A DNA stretch of 64,000 nt, taken from the NCBI RefSeq assembly GCF_900236475.1, contig NZ_LT963352.1:2542001-2606000 (forward strand). Reading direction: 5' to 3'. The position numbers and the translations under genes are program-made. Under the pieces are notes generated by a model. The model did no database searches and was not told the origin of the DNA. It worked only from the letters and a program-made list of their open reading frames with translations. The DNA comes from Streptomyces chartreusis NRRL 3882 (GTDB lineage: Bacteria; Actinomycetota; Actinomycetes; Streptomycetales; Streptomycetaceae). How positions within the stretch are numbered: the stretch's first letter is position 1; each line of letters begins with the position of its first letter. Shown here one piece after another: positions 17,653-28,691 of this stretch.

Positions 17653-18072
17653 TCAGGCCTCGGTCGAAGCGGACTCAGCGGCGGCCTCGTCCTTCTTCTC
17701 AGCCTTCTTCTTCTGGGTGATCGCCTCACCCTTGCCCTCGTCGTCACCGCCGATGGCCTCGAACGACGGGCGCGCGGCCTTCTCGGGCTGCGTCAGCAGC
17801 GGAGCCGGGGCGGGCTCGCCCTTGAACTTCTGCCAGTCGCCGGTCTTCTTGAGGATGGCCATCACGGGCTCGGTCGGCTGGGCGCCGACACCGAGCCAGT
17901 ACGCCACACGCTCGGCGTCGACCTCGATCACCGACGGGTTGTACGTCGGGTGGTACTTGCCGATCTCCTCGATCGCACGACCGTCACGACGGGTACGGGA
18001 GTCGGCGACGACGATGCGGTAGTGAGGCGAACGGATCTTGCCCAGACGCTTCAGCTTGATCTTGACTGCCAC
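17653..18072 (-). CDS. rpsP: 30S ribosomal protein S16
   Basis: 139 residues from ATG 18072. The N-terminal 80 residues are S16 ([20 protein letters not shown], then [17 protein letters not shown] and [16 protein letters not shown]). The Lys/Glu/Ala-rich tail of about 50 residues is an extension common in Streptomyces. First gene of the rpsP-khpA-rimM-trmD-rplS operon. Confidence 0.97.
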   Translation of the reverse strand: MAVKIKLKRLGKIRSPHYRIVVADSRTRRDGRAIEEIGKYHPTYNPSVIEVDAERVAYWLGVGAQPTEPVMAILKKTGDWQKFKGEPAPAPLLTQPEKAARPSFEAIGGDDEGKGEAITQKKKAEKKDEAAAESASTEA

Positions 18073-18367
18073 GGGAGTGGGTTCTCCTGGATTTGACGTG
18101 GTTGGGCACGGCGAGATGGCCGCGTGGGGTTGCGGTACCCGAGTGCCCGATGGACGCGTCAGCCGGAGGAGAGAGGGGTCCTGTGCGGCTGTCGAGTACA
18201 GCTAGCCATTGTGCCACACCCCGCCGGGCTGCTTTGACGGCGGGGTTCGCCGCTGCGCGGGCAGGCTGAAGGGGCACCCGGCGTGGAGGTGAAGTACGTC
18301 GGGTGCCCTGCCCGGCGGTGGTGCGTACTGTCCCGACCGGCAGCCACGAGATGCCGGTGATGGACGG
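18073..18367. other. Intergenic region upstream of rpsP
   Basis: A 295-bp space between rpsP and the SprT-like gene, both on the minus strand. It contains a hairpin (18272-18308) near its right side and should hold the rpsP operon promoter on its left side. No gene, tRNA or open frame with coding character was found in it. Confidence 0.6.
18272..18308 (-). terminator. Hairpin after the SprT-like gene
   Basis: GGGCACCCG (18272-18280) pairs with CGGGTGCCC (18300-18308), nine perfect base pairs, about 60 bases downstream of the SprT-like gene. GGGCAG and CTGCCC just outside allow a longer, interrupted stem. No T tract follows. It probably insulates the rpsP operon from the upstream gene. Confidence 0.5.
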
Positions 18368-18976
18368 TCAGCCGGCCACCGCTCCCGCTCCCACCACGTC
18401 CGGGATCCGGAACGGCTTGCCGCAGCCGCCGCAGACGATAGGCGCCTGGGCGAGGACCGACGGCACGACGCGTACGTTACGGCCGCAGTCGCAGACCGCC
18501 TTGACGCGGACGCCGCCGCCGGAGGAGCCGTGCCGGGCGGCCGGGCCCCGGAAGGTGCGGGAGGTGTCGGAGGAGGTCGCGGCCGTGTGGGCCTTCAGGG
18601 CGCGCTGGAGGCGCTCCATCGTCGGGCGGTAGCGGCGCTTCGCCTCGGGGGTGAGCGTGACCAGGGAGAAGCCGCTGCTGGGGTGCGGTTCCTCGGGGTG
18701 GTCCAGGCCCAGTTCCTCGGCGATCGCGAGGAATCTGCGGTTGTGGTAGCGGCCGGCACGGGAGGTGTCGCGGACGCCGCGGGCGGCGGCGATGCCATGG
18801 ACTGCCTCATGGAGCAGTCGCTCGAAGGAGAGCTCGTGACCGCACGCGGACGACGACTCCCCGATCAGGGACTCTGGCGCGGCAAGGTCGGGCAGCTCGG
18901 GGTGGTACCGCTGAATGTCGGCCCACGCCTGTGCCAGCTCTGCGGCGAGAACAGGTGGTGTCTGTGTCGTGCTCAC
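18368..18976 (-). CDS. SprT-like zinc metallopeptidase-like protein
   Basis: 202 residues from GTG 18976 (alternative GTG 19039 adds 21 residues). The protein has an HExxH zinc motif in LLHEAVHGIAAARG (about residues 58-71) followed by a downstream histidine in YHNRRFLAIAEELGL, the layout of SprT-type domains. The C-terminus has two CxC/CxxC pairs (CDCGRN and CGGCGKPF, about residues 164-190), a likely zinc ribbon. The first 45 residues resemble the N-terminal helix of such proteins (AAELAQAWADIQRYHPELPD). Its substrate and role in Streptomyces are unknown. No ribosome binding site is clear for either start. Confidence 0.65.
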   Translation of the reverse strand: MSTTQTPPVLAAELAQAWADIQRYHPELPDLAAPESLIGESSSACGHELSFERLLHEAVHGIAAARGVRDTSRAGRYHNRRFLAIAEELGLDHPEEPHPSSGFSLVTLTPEAKRRYRPTMERLQRALKAHTAATSSDTSRTFRGPAARHGSSGGGVRVKAVCDCGRNVRVVPSVLAQAPIVCGGCGKPFRIPDVVGAGAVAG

Positions 18977-19247
18977 GTAATGACAACGAGCCGGGGTGCC
19001 CCAGTGTTCCGATTCCGGGGCATCCCAAATAATTTGCACGTACCCGTCAGTTGCCTCTGATGCGTCCCGACGAGGGCGGGTGCGCTGATCTGTGGAGAAG
19101 TCTCACAGCTCACCACAAGGTGGTGCGTAGCTCCGCGTACCCCGGCGCGTAGACGCTGTCCGCGCGCCGGGGATGCGAGGGTCCCGCGGTTACGCCAGAG
19201 GCGTTTCGGTCGCCTTGCGCCTCACCCGGTGAGCGCGTGCGCCTCAC

Positions 19248-20663
19248 TCAGTAAGCGCGTGCGACGACCGCGACGTTACCGGGTGCGTCGTCGGCGTCCG
19301 GCACCGACCCGTCCTCGGCAACCAGACACCGTACGGTCACCGCGTGATCGGCCAGCTTCGCTTCGCCCTCCTCGCCGAGCACCGCCCACGGGATGCGCGC
19401 CCAGCCGCCGGCGCCCGTGACCTCGACGGCCTCGTCGATCGTCGAGACCTCGGTGGTACGGGACTCCCGGCGCTCCCGGGACTGCGTCAGCAGCAGGGCC
19501 TGGTCTTCTTCGAGGACCTCCGGCAGCAGCGACACCAGGGCGTCCAGGGAGACCGGCTCCTTGCCGCCCGGGATGCGGCGGGCCAGCATCGCGGTGCCGT
19601 TCTCCAGGTCGCGGGGGCCGATCTCGATCCGGACCGGCACGCCCTTGAGCTCCCAGTCGACGGCGCGGCGGCCGAAGGGGGTGTCGGTGCGGTCGTCCAC
19701 GTGGACACGGACCCCGGCCGCCTTCAGCCGGTCGCCGAGCTCGTGGACCTTGGCCAGAACCGCCTCGTCGCCCTTGATCGCGAGCACCACGGCCTGGATC
19801 TGTGCCAGCCGCGGCGGGACGCGCATGCCGTTGTCGTCGCCGTGCATCATCACCAGGGCGCCGATCATGCGGGTGGTGGAACCCCAGGAGGTCTGCCAGA
19901 CCAGCTCCTGCTTGCCGTCCTTGGACAGGTACTGCGTGTTGAAGGCCTTGGCGAAGTTCTGGCCCAGTTCGTGGCTGGTGGCCATCTGGAGGGCCTTGCC
20001 GTCGCCCATCATGCCTTCGAGCGTGAGGGTGTTGATGGCGCCGGCGAACCGCTCCTTGACGGTCTTGCGGCCGGGGACGACGTCCATGGCCAGGACGTTC
20101 ACCATGAAGTCCGCGTAGACCCTCCGGTGAATGTGCGCGGCGAAATCGCGCGCCTCCTCGTACGTGGCGTGCGCGGTGTGGCCCTCCTGCCAGAGGAACT
20201 CGGTGGTGCGCAGGAACAGGCGGGGCCGCAGCTCCCAGCGCACGACATTCGCCCACTGGTTGATGAGCAGCGGTAGGTCGCGGTAGCTCTGGACCCACTT
20301 CGAGAAGTAGTCGTTGATGATCATCTCGGAGGTGGGCCGGACCACGGCGGGCTCTTCGAGTTCCTTGCCGCCGCCGTGCGTGACCACGGCCAGCTCGGGC
20401 GCGAAGCCCTCGACGTGGTCCGCCTCCCTGGTCAGGTACGACTGCGGGATCAGCAGGGGGAAGTACGCGTTCTGGGTGCCCGTCTCCTTGATGCGGGCGT
20501 CCATCTCGCCCTGCATCCGCTCCCACAGCCCGTACCCGTACGGTCGGATGACCATGGTGCCGCGCACCGGACCGTTGTCGGCGAGCTCCGCCTTGGTGAT
20601 CAAGTCCTGGTACCAGCGCGGGAAATCGTCCGCCTGGGGGGTGAGAACGGGTGCCTTGGTCAT
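19248..20663 (-). CDS. proS: Prolyl-tRNA synthetase, archaeal/eukaryotic-like type
   Basis: Class II synthetase charging tRNA-Pro, 471 residues from ATG 20663. The type without the bacterial editing insertion is recognisable: PRWYQDLITKAELADN, VIRPYGYGLWERMQGEMDAR, NAYFPLLIPQSYL, then motif 2 (RPTSEMIINDYFSKW), LRTTEFLWQEGHTAHATYEE and ELVWQTSWGSTTRMIGALVM. The anticodon-binding domain follows, and the C-terminal domain ends short. The open frame runs 28 codons further upstream without similarity. It is flanked by an SprT-like gene and a divergent methyltransferase. Streptomyces may carry a second, bacterial-type ProRS; whether this genome does cannot be seen here. Confidence 0.92.
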   Translation of the reverse strand: MTKAPVLTPQADDFPRWYQDLITKAELADNGPVRGTMVIRPYGYGLWERMQGEMDARIKETGTQNAYFPLLIPQSYLTREADHVEGFAPELAVVTHGGGKELEEPAVVRPTSEMIINDYFSKWVQSYRDLPLLINQWANVVRWELRPRLFLRTTEFLWQEGHTAHATYEEARDFAAHIHRRVYADFMVNVLAMDVVPGRKTVKERFAGAINTLTLEGMMGDGKALQMATSHELGQNFAKAFNTQYLSKDGKQELVWQTSWGSTTRMIGALVMMHGDDNGMRVPPRLAQIQAVVLAIKGDEAVLAKVHELGDRLKAAGVRVHVDDRTDTPFGRRAVDWELKGVPVRIEIGPRDLENGTAMLARRIPGGKEPVSLDALVSLLPEVLEEDQALLLTQSRERRESRTTEVSTIDEAVEVTGAGGWARIPWAVLGEEGEAKLADHAVTVRCLVAEDGSVPDADDAPGNVAVVARAY

Positions 20664-20862
20664 GGCGAGATGGTACGGGCCCGCGTTGCCGGAATGTGAA
20701 ATCTCGCCATAGGCACATGACAACTCATATGCCGGGCCGCATTCCACTGGACGACAGGTCGAGCGGGGAGTTTCCTGGCATACGGGGGTAGTGCGAGCGC
20801 ACTGTCACGGGGGCCATGGAATCGGGCAAGAGGCAACTCTCGGCGGATTGGGGCGCTTACTT

Positions 20863-21717
20863 ATGACACCTACGCTCGTGCGGCAGCACCTGCCTCACGC
20901 GGGGTCCGCACCCCGCGTGGACCTGCGTGCACGCGCGCGTGACTGGTCCGAGATCCAGGAGCGGATGCTCGTACCGCTCTATGAGGCCGTCTACGAGCGA
21001 CTGGACGTGGGTCCCGCGACGCGGCTGCTCGGCCTCGGCTGCGGTTCCGGACTCGCCCTGCTGATGGCCGCCGCCCGGGGAGCGGCGGTCACCGGTGTCG
21101 ACGCTTCCCCCGAAAGAATGGCCCTCGCACGGGAGCGACTACTGCCCGAGGCCGGGGCCACGCACGCGCGTGCGGGCAACCGGCTGGTCGAAGGCTCGCC
21201 CCGGGACACCGCGGAGCCGGGCGCTCCCGCGTACACCCTGGTGACCGCCTTCGAGCCGATCGGGTGCCTGGCGGGCGACTCGGAGGGGCTGGGCGGACTG
21301 CTCGCGGAGGCGACGCCGCTGGCGGGGCGTGGAGCCGCCGTGGTGCTGGCCGGCTGGGGTCCGCCGGAGCGGTGCGCCACGACGTCCGTGCTGCGGGTCG
21401 CCACCAAGCTGGCGGAGCCGCTGCGCAGCACGGGCAGCTGGCGCCTCGCCCTCCGCGACGACCTGGAGGACGTCGCCCACCGGGCCGGTCTCAGGCCGGA
21501 CGGGTCCGGGCGGGTGGCGTGCCCCTTCGGGTACGCCGATGTGGACAGCGCGGTGCGCGGGCTGAAGTCGACGGGGCTGTTCGACGCGGCGATCACGGCG
21601 ACGGACCAGGTGCAGGTGGACAAGGAGCTGACCGAGGCTCTGCATCCGCACCAGCGGCCGGACGGGACGGTGTGGATGCCGAACGTGTTCCGGTATCTGA
21701 TCGCCCGGACCCCATGA
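20863..21717 (+). CDS. SAM-dependent methyltransferase (class I)
   Basis: 284 residues from ATG 20863. Motif I is intact in RLLGLGCGSGLALLMAAARGA (about residues 48-68), followed by the acidic VTGVDASPERMALARERL at the end of the next strand, as in class I methyltransferases. The remainder is less typical, with a segment DLEDVAHRAGLRPDG that resembles the C-terminal part of UbiE/COQ5-like members. The substrate is unknown. It is divergent from proS and 157 bases upstream of a lipoprotein gene. Confidence 0.85.
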   Translation: MTPTLVRQHLPHAGSAPRVDLRARARDWSEIQERMLVPLYEAVYERLDVGPATRLLGLGCGSGLALLMAAARGAAVTGVDASPERMALARERLLPEAGATHARAGNRLVEGSPRDTAEPGAPAYTLVTAFEPIGCLAGDSEGLGGLLAEATPLAGRGAAVVLAGWGPPERCATTSVLRVATKLAEPLRSTGSWRLALRDDLEDVAHRAGLRPDGSGRVACPFGYADVDSAVRGLKSTGLFDAAITATDQVQVDKELTEALHPHQRPDGTVWMPNVFRYLIARTP

Positions 21718-21874
21718 CGAAATCGCCCGGACTCCGGGACGAACAGATCTCCGGTGCAGGTGTGAATGGTGTGAAGAAAGCACCATGGGCTGCTTTTGGT
21801 TCCACCAAGTGGATCATGAACGCTTAATGTGTTCGCCGCTCGGGGGAACTGCACATCTGCATACAGGAGCTGTT

Positions 21875-22477
21875 TTGCCGCACCACAAGACCGCGCTGCG
21901 TCTCGCCGCGCCCGTCGCCGTCCTCGCTCTGGCGCTCACCGCCTGCGGTGGCGGCGGCGACAAGGCCGATGCGAAGAGCCCGGACACCGAGAAGGCCAAG
22001 GTCTTTCCTTCGCCGGAGCCGGCTTCCGGCGGCGAGCTGGGGACCGGCGAGAGCGCCACGGGCAAGGTCGCGGAGGACCCGGGCGAGGTCACCTACGAGG
22101 TCGTGGCGCAGAAGGTCGACATGGGCACCGAGGCGGAGGCAGCCAAGGCCGTCTCGGAGCCGGACAAGGTCAAGGGCAAGGTGCTGGCCGTCGCGCACGT
22201 GAAGTACACGCACAAGAGCGGCCCCGCCCTCACCGACGGCTCCGATGTGCACGACGGCACCACGGTCTACGCCGACGGGCAGCGCGGCAGCGTTCTCATC
22301 GGCGCGTCCGAGGACGCGACGGGCTGCGAGGACCCGTACGACGTCGAGAGCTGGAAGCAGGGCGAGAGCCACGTCTTCTGCGAGACGTACGTGGTCCCGG
22401 CGAACGCCAAGAGCGTCGAGGTCCACTGGTCCGAGGAGGACGGCGAGCCGTACATCTGGAAGTTCCCGAACGGCTGA
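21875..22477 (+). CDS. Secreted lipoprotein of unknown function (TTG start)
   Basis: 200 residues. The TTG at 21875 has an ideal ribosome binding site (AGGAG five bases upstream); reading from the ATG at 21785 would add 30 residues before the signal peptide, which is unlikely. MPHHKTALRLAAPVAVLALA is a signal peptide, and the lipobox LTAC puts the lipidated cysteine near residue 24, followed by GGGGDKADAK. The mature part is Glu/Asp/Ser-rich and ends in VEVHWSEEDGEPYIWKFPNG. No known domain was recognised, though the fold looks like small Streptomyces lipoproteins of the DUF4352 kind. A strong terminator follows. Confidence 0.82.
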   Translation: MPHHKTALRLAAPVAVLALALTACGGGGDKADAKSPDTEKAKVFPSPEPASGGELGTGESATGKVAEDPGEVTYEVVAQKVDMGTEAEAAKAVSEPDKVKGKVLAVAHVKYTHKSGPALTDGSDVHDGTTVYADGQRGSVLIGASEDATGCEDPYDVESWKQGESHVFCETYVVPANAKSVEVHWSEEDGEPYIWKFPNG

Positions 22478-22490
22478 CCGGCCGACAACC

Positions 22491-22533
22491 CGCTGAGGGC
22501 GCCCCCCTCTCTCGAAGGGGGGCGCCCTCAGCG
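22491..22533. terminator. Bidirectional terminator between lipoprotein gene and ffh
   Basis: An 18-bp perfect stem (22491-22508 with 22516-22533) with a 7-base loop lies between the convergent lipoprotein (+) and ffh (-) genes. It is GC-rich and lacks a T tract, as is usual in Streptomyces. Confidence 0.9.
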
Positions 22534-22563
22534 CCGTACGGGACGGCCGTGGCGAACGGGCCG

Positions 22564-24114
22564 TCAGCCCATGAACTTCTTGAACTCGTCGGGGAGTTCG
22601 AAGTCCTTGCCGCCCTGCTGCGGCAGCCCGAAGGCGCCTCCGCTCTCGGCGGCGGCCGCGCGCCGGGCGGCGGCCTCCTGCTCCTGCTGCTTGCGCTTCA
22701 TCGGGTTGCCGGAGCGCTGCTTGCCCTTGGCCTGCTTCTGCTTCTTCTTCGTCCGGCCGGGACCACCGCCCATGCCCGGCATCCCGGGCATCCCCGGCAT
22801 GCCGCCGCCCTGGGCCATGCGGGACATCATCTTGCGGGCCTCGAAGAACCGCTCGACCAGGTTCTTCACCGCGCTGACCTCGACGCCGGAGCCCTTGGCG
22901 ATACGGGCGCGGCGCGAGCCGTTGATGATCGTCGGCTCCTGACGCTCGGCCGGGGTCATCGACTTGATGATGGCGGCCGTGCGGTCGACGTCCCGCTCGT
23001 CGAGGTTGTTGATCTGGTCCTTCATCTGGCCCATGCCCGGGAGCATGCCGAGCAGCTTGGAGATGGAGCCCATCTTCCTGACCTGCTCCATCTGGGCCAG
23101 GAAGTCGTCGAGGGTGAAGTCCTGGCCCTTCTTGGAGGCCAGCTTCTCGGCCATCTTCTGGGCTTCGGCCTGGTCGAAGGTCTTCTCCGCCTGCTCGATC
23201 AGGGTGAGCAGGTCACCCATGTCGAGGATGCGGGAGGCCATCCGGTCCGGGTGGAAGGCGTCGAAGTCGTCGAGCTTCTCGCCGTTCGACGCGAACATGA
23301 TCGGCTTGCCGGTGATCTGCCGGATCGACAGGGCCGCACCACCGCGGGCGTCGCCGTCGAGCTTGGAGAGCACCACGCCGTCGAACCCGACGCCGTCGCG
23401 GAAGGCCTCGGCGGTGTTGACGGCGTCCTGACCGATCATCGCGTCGACGACGAACAGGATCTCGTCGGGGCTGACCGCGTCCCGGATGTCCGCGGCCTGC
23501 TGCATCATCTCCTGGTCGATGCCCAGGCGGCCGGCGGTGTCCACGATCACGATGTCGTGGACCTTGGACTTGGCGAAGTCGATCGAGTCCTTGGCGACCT
23601 TGACCGGGTCGCCCACGCCGTTGCCCGGCTCCGGGGCGTAGACCGCGACACCGGCGCGCTCGGCGACGACGCTGAGCTGGTTCACGGCGTTCGGGCGCTG
23701 GAGGTCACAGGCCACCAGCAGCGGTGAGTGGCCCTGCTCCTTCAGCCAGCGGCCGAGCTTGCCGGCGAGGGTGGTCTTACCGGCACCCTGGAGACCCGCC
23801 AGCATGATCACGGTGGGCGGCTGCTTGGCGAAGCGCAGACGCCGGGTCTCGCCGCCGAGGATCGTGACCAGTTCCTCGTTGACGATCTTGAGTACCTGCT
23901 GGGCCGGGTTCAGCGCCCTGCTGACCTCGGCGCCGAGCGCGCGCTCCTTGACGTTCTTGATGAACGTACGGACGACCGGCAGCGCCACATCCGCCTCGAG
24001 GAGCGCGATCCGGATCTCGCGCGCCGTGGCGTCGATGTCCGCCTCGGAGAGCCGTCCCTTGCCGCGCAGGTTCTTGAAGGTCGCTGAGAGGCGATCGGAA
24101 AGAGTATCGAACAC
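22564..24114 (-). CDS. ffh: Signal recognition particle protein Ffh
   Basis: SRP54-type GTPase that delivers ribosomes making membrane and secreted proteins to FtsY. 516 residues from GTG 24114. The N domain (MFDTLSDRLSATFKNLRGKG), the G domain with GLQGAGKTTLAGKLG, DTAGRLG and SKLDGDARGG, and the Met-rich M domain (KLLGMLPGMGQM, then GGGMPGMPGMPGMGGG) are all present. The C-terminal tail has a basic and Gln/Ala-rich stretch before EFKKFMG. It is downstream of glnD on the same strand, with a gap of 83 bases. Confidence 0.97.
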   Translation of the reverse strand: MFDTLSDRLSATFKNLRGKGRLSEADIDATAREIRIALLEADVALPVVRTFIKNVKERALGAEVSRALNPAQQVLKIVNEELVTILGGETRRLRFAKQPPTVIMLAGLQGAGKTTLAGKLGRWLKEQGHSPLLVACDLQRPNAVNQLSVVAERAGVAVYAPEPGNGVGDPVKVAKDSIDFAKSKVHDIVIVDTAGRLGIDQEMMQQAADIRDAVSPDEILFVVDAMIGQDAVNTAEAFRDGVGFDGVVLSKLDGDARGGAALSIRQITGKPIMFASNGEKLDDFDAFHPDRMASRILDMGDLLTLIEQAEKTFDQAEAQKMAEKLASKKGQDFTLDDFLAQMEQVRKMGSISKLLGMLPGMGQMKDQINNLDERDVDRTAAIIKSMTPAERQEPTIINGSRRARIAKGSGVEVSAVKNLVERFFEARKMMSRMAQGGGMPGMPGMPGMGGGPGRTKKKQKQAKGKQRSGNPMKRKQQEQEAAARRAAAAESGGAFGLPQQGGKDFELPDEFKKFMG

Positions 24115-24197
24115 GGCGCTCGCGGTCCTCGGGGTCGGAGACAGACTGGGGAATCGCCCTCCAGGGTATCCCGGCGTGACAAGTCGCCGGGTCGCCC

Positions 24198-26645
24198 TCA
24201 CCCACGCAGTGTCTCCTCCAGTTTCCGCGCCACCGACTCGGCCTCGTCGCCGGGCAGCGGCGCGCCCTCCGGACCGGTCACGTAGAAGGCGTCGACGGCG
24301 TTGGCACCGAGTGTCGAGACGTGCGCGCTGCGCACCAGTACGCTCGCGTCCTCCAGGGCGCGGCCGATGCGGAACAGCAGGCCCGGGGCGTCCTGGGAGC
24401 GGACCTCGATGACGGTGGCGAGCCGGGAGGCGGCCGGGTGGACCGACACCCGGGGCGGCGGGGCCACCACGCCCCGGCGGCGGGGATAGGCCGCGTCCCG
24501 TTCGGCGAGGCGGCCGGCGATGTCCAGGGAGCCGTCCAGTGCCCGCACCAGATCGGCGCGGAGGCGGGCGGCCTGCGGCAGGGAGCCGTACTCGGCGGCG
24601 ACCCGCCAGTCCAGCAGCAGGACGGAGCCGTCGACGCCGTCCGGCAGGGTCAGGGACCGCAGCTCCGCCGTCCGCACGGTCAGCCGGTGCATGGCGAGCA
24701 CACCGGCCACCGCGGGCAGCACACCCGGCTGGTCGGGTACGGCGATGAGCAGCTCCACGCCGAGCGGCTCGGGGTCGCCGGAGGGTTCCTGTCCGGCGGG
24801 CGGCTCGGTCTGTGCCCGCAGGGAGAGGACCGGGCTGCCCGTCGCGACCGCCTCGATGGCGAGCCGCTCCTGCTCGGCGGTCGGCGCGGCGTCCTCGGGG
24901 TCGTCCGGGGCGTCACCGGCGAGCACCGCCGAGACCCGCTCCACCAGGTCGGCGACGAGCGACCCGCGCCAGGACGACCAGGCGGCCGGGCCGGTGGCCA
25001 GGGCGTCGGCCTCGGTGAGCGCGTGCAGCAGTTCAAGGGTGCCCTGGGTGCCCACGGCCTCGGCGACCGAGCGCACGGTGGCCGGGTCCTCCAGGTCACG
25101 CCGGGTGGCCGTCTCGACGAGCAGCAGGTGGTGCCGGACGAGGGTGGCGACGACCGCCACGTCGTGGCGGTCGAAGCCGATGCGGGCGGCCACGTCCTTG
25201 GCGATGATCTCGCCGGCCACCGAGTGGTCGCCGGGCCAGCCCTTGCCGATGTCGTGCAGCAGCGCGGCGACCAGCAGCAGGTCGGGGCGGCTGACCCGGC
25301 GGGTGAACTCGGAGGCGCGCACGGCGGTCTCGATGAGGTGCCGGTCGACGGTCCACAGGTGCACGGCATTGCGCTGCGGGCGGCAGCGCACCCGCTCCCA
25401 GTCGGGCAGCAGCCGGGTGATCAGCCCCTCGGCCTCCAGCGCCTCCCAGACCTCGATGGTCGGGCGGCCGGAGCCGAGCAGGGTGACGAGCTGTTCGCGG
25501 GCCTCGGCGGGCCAGGGCGTGGGCACCGGGCGCACGGTGGCCGCCATGCGGCGTACGGCGTGCAGGGAGAGCGGGAGTCCTGCCTGCGCGGCGGCGGCCG
25601 CGGCGCGCAGCGGCAGCACGGGGTCGCGCTCGGGGCGTGCGGCGCGGGCGAGCACCACCTCGCCGTCCTGCTCCACCACGCCTTCGGCCAGCGGAGAACG
25701 CTCGGCGGTCGGCTTCCCGCCGCCCAGCATGGCGCGCAGCCGGGGCCGCACGGCGCGCGACCGCAGTACGCGCCCCACCTCGCGCCAGGTGACATCACTG
25801 GCGTACGAGATGAGCCGCGCCGCCTCGTACACCTGCCGCAGCAGCGTGTCCGCGTCGAGCAGGCCGACCTCGGCGGCCACCTGGTCCTGCTCCTGGAGCG
25901 CGAGCCGGTCGGTCGCCCGCCCGGTTGCCAGGTGCAGGGCGTCCCGTACGTCGAGGAGCCGGCGCCGGGCGTCGGCGAGGCCCTCGCGCGGGGCGTCGGC
26001 GAGCCAGGAGGCGGCGACGGCGCGCAGGGCGGTGGCGTCGCGCAGCCCGCCGCGGGCCTCCTTGAGGTCGGGTTCGAGGAGGTACTGCAGCTCGCCCTGG
26101 CGCTCGGCGCGTTCGGCGCACAGTTCCTGGAGTTCGGGGAGGCGCTTGGGCGCCTGGTTGCGCCAGTCGGCCAGCACGGCCGTACGCAGCCCGGCCGTGA
26201 GGCCGAGGTCACCGGCGATGTGCCGGGCGTCCAGCAGGCCGAGCTGGACCTTGAGGTCCTCCCCCGCGGTCTTGCGGGCCTCGGCGGGCGTGCGGACGGA
26301 GTGGTCGAGGGCCAGGCCCAGGTCCCACACCGGGTACCAGAGCCGGTCGGCGAGGGCGCCGATCGCCTTGGTGTCGCTGCCGTCGTGCAGCAGGAGCAGG
26401 TCGAGGTCGCTGCGCGGGGAGAGCTCGCCGCGTCCGTAGCCGCCGACGGCGACCAGGGAGGCCCCGCGCAGCCCTTCCGCGCCGGCGGCGAACAGGCCGG
26501 TGAGCCAGTCGTCCGTCAGTTCGGCCAGGGCCGCACGGCGCGGCGGCCCGGACCGCGCCTCCTCGGTGAGGAGACGCAGCCGGGCCGCCGCGTAGCCGCT
26601 GGGTCCCGAATCCTCTGCTTCCTTCTGCACATCCGTACCCGTCAC
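24198..26645 (-). CDS. glnD: [Protein-PII] uridylyltransferase / uridylyl-removing enzyme
   Basis: Senses glutamine and modifies the PII protein GlnK; in Streptomyces GlnD is known to adenylylate GlnK. 815 residues from GTG 26645, with AGGAG nine bases upstream. Order of domains: nucleotidyltransferase (VGGYGRGELSPRSDLDLLLL, about residues 65-85), linker, HD phosphohydrolase (ALLHDIGKGWPGDHS), then two ACT domains (one around LLIAVPDQPGVLPAVAGVLA, another around VIEVRSQDAPGLLFRIGRAL). It follows glnK by 28 bases in the amtB-glnK-glnD operon, under GlnR. Confidence 0.96.
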   Translation of the reverse strand: MTGTDVQKEAEDSGPSGYAAARLRLLTEEARSGPPRRAALAELTDDWLTGLFAAGAEGLRGASLVAVGGYGRGELSPRSDLDLLLLHDGSDTKAIGALADRLWYPVWDLGLALDHSVRTPAEARKTAGEDLKVQLGLLDARHIAGDLGLTAGLRTAVLADWRNQAPKRLPELQELCAERAERQGELQYLLEPDLKEARGGLRDATALRAVAASWLADAPREGLADARRRLLDVRDALHLATGRATDRLALQEQDQVAAEVGLLDADTLLRQVYEAARLISYASDVTWREVGRVLRSRAVRPRLRAMLGGGKPTAERSPLAEGVVEQDGEVVLARAARPERDPVLPLRAAAAAAQAGLPLSLHAVRRMAATVRPVPTPWPAEAREQLVTLLGSGRPTIEVWEALEAEGLITRLLPDWERVRCRPQRNAVHLWTVDRHLIETAVRASEFTRRVSRPDLLLVAALLHDIGKGWPGDHSVAGEIIAKDVAARIGFDRHDVAVVATLVRHHLLLVETATRRDLEDPATVRSVAEAVGTQGTLELLHALTEADALATGPAAWSSWRGSLVADLVERVSAVLAGDAPDDPEDAAPTAEQERLAIEAVATGSPVLSLRAQTEPPAGQEPSGDPEPLGVELLIAVPDQPGVLPAVAGVLAMHRLTVRTAELRSLTLPDGVDGSVLLLDWRVAAEYGSLPQAARLRADLVRALDGSLDIAGRLAERDAAYPRRRGVVAPPPRVSVHPAASRLATVIEVRSQDAPGLLFRIGRALEDASVLVRSAHVSTLGANAVDAFYVTGPEGAPLPGDEAESVARKLEETLRG

Positions 26646-26673
26646 CCAGCGACTCCTGTTCTGTTTGCCTGCC

Positions 26674-28691
<2,018 letters not shown>

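Noticed and set aside
10971-21815. A 15-base match (TCCACCAAGTGGATC) at 10971-10985 and 21801-21815
   Set aside because: In 64 kb several random 15-base matches are expected by chance, and one copy is explained by a hairpin. No shared context.
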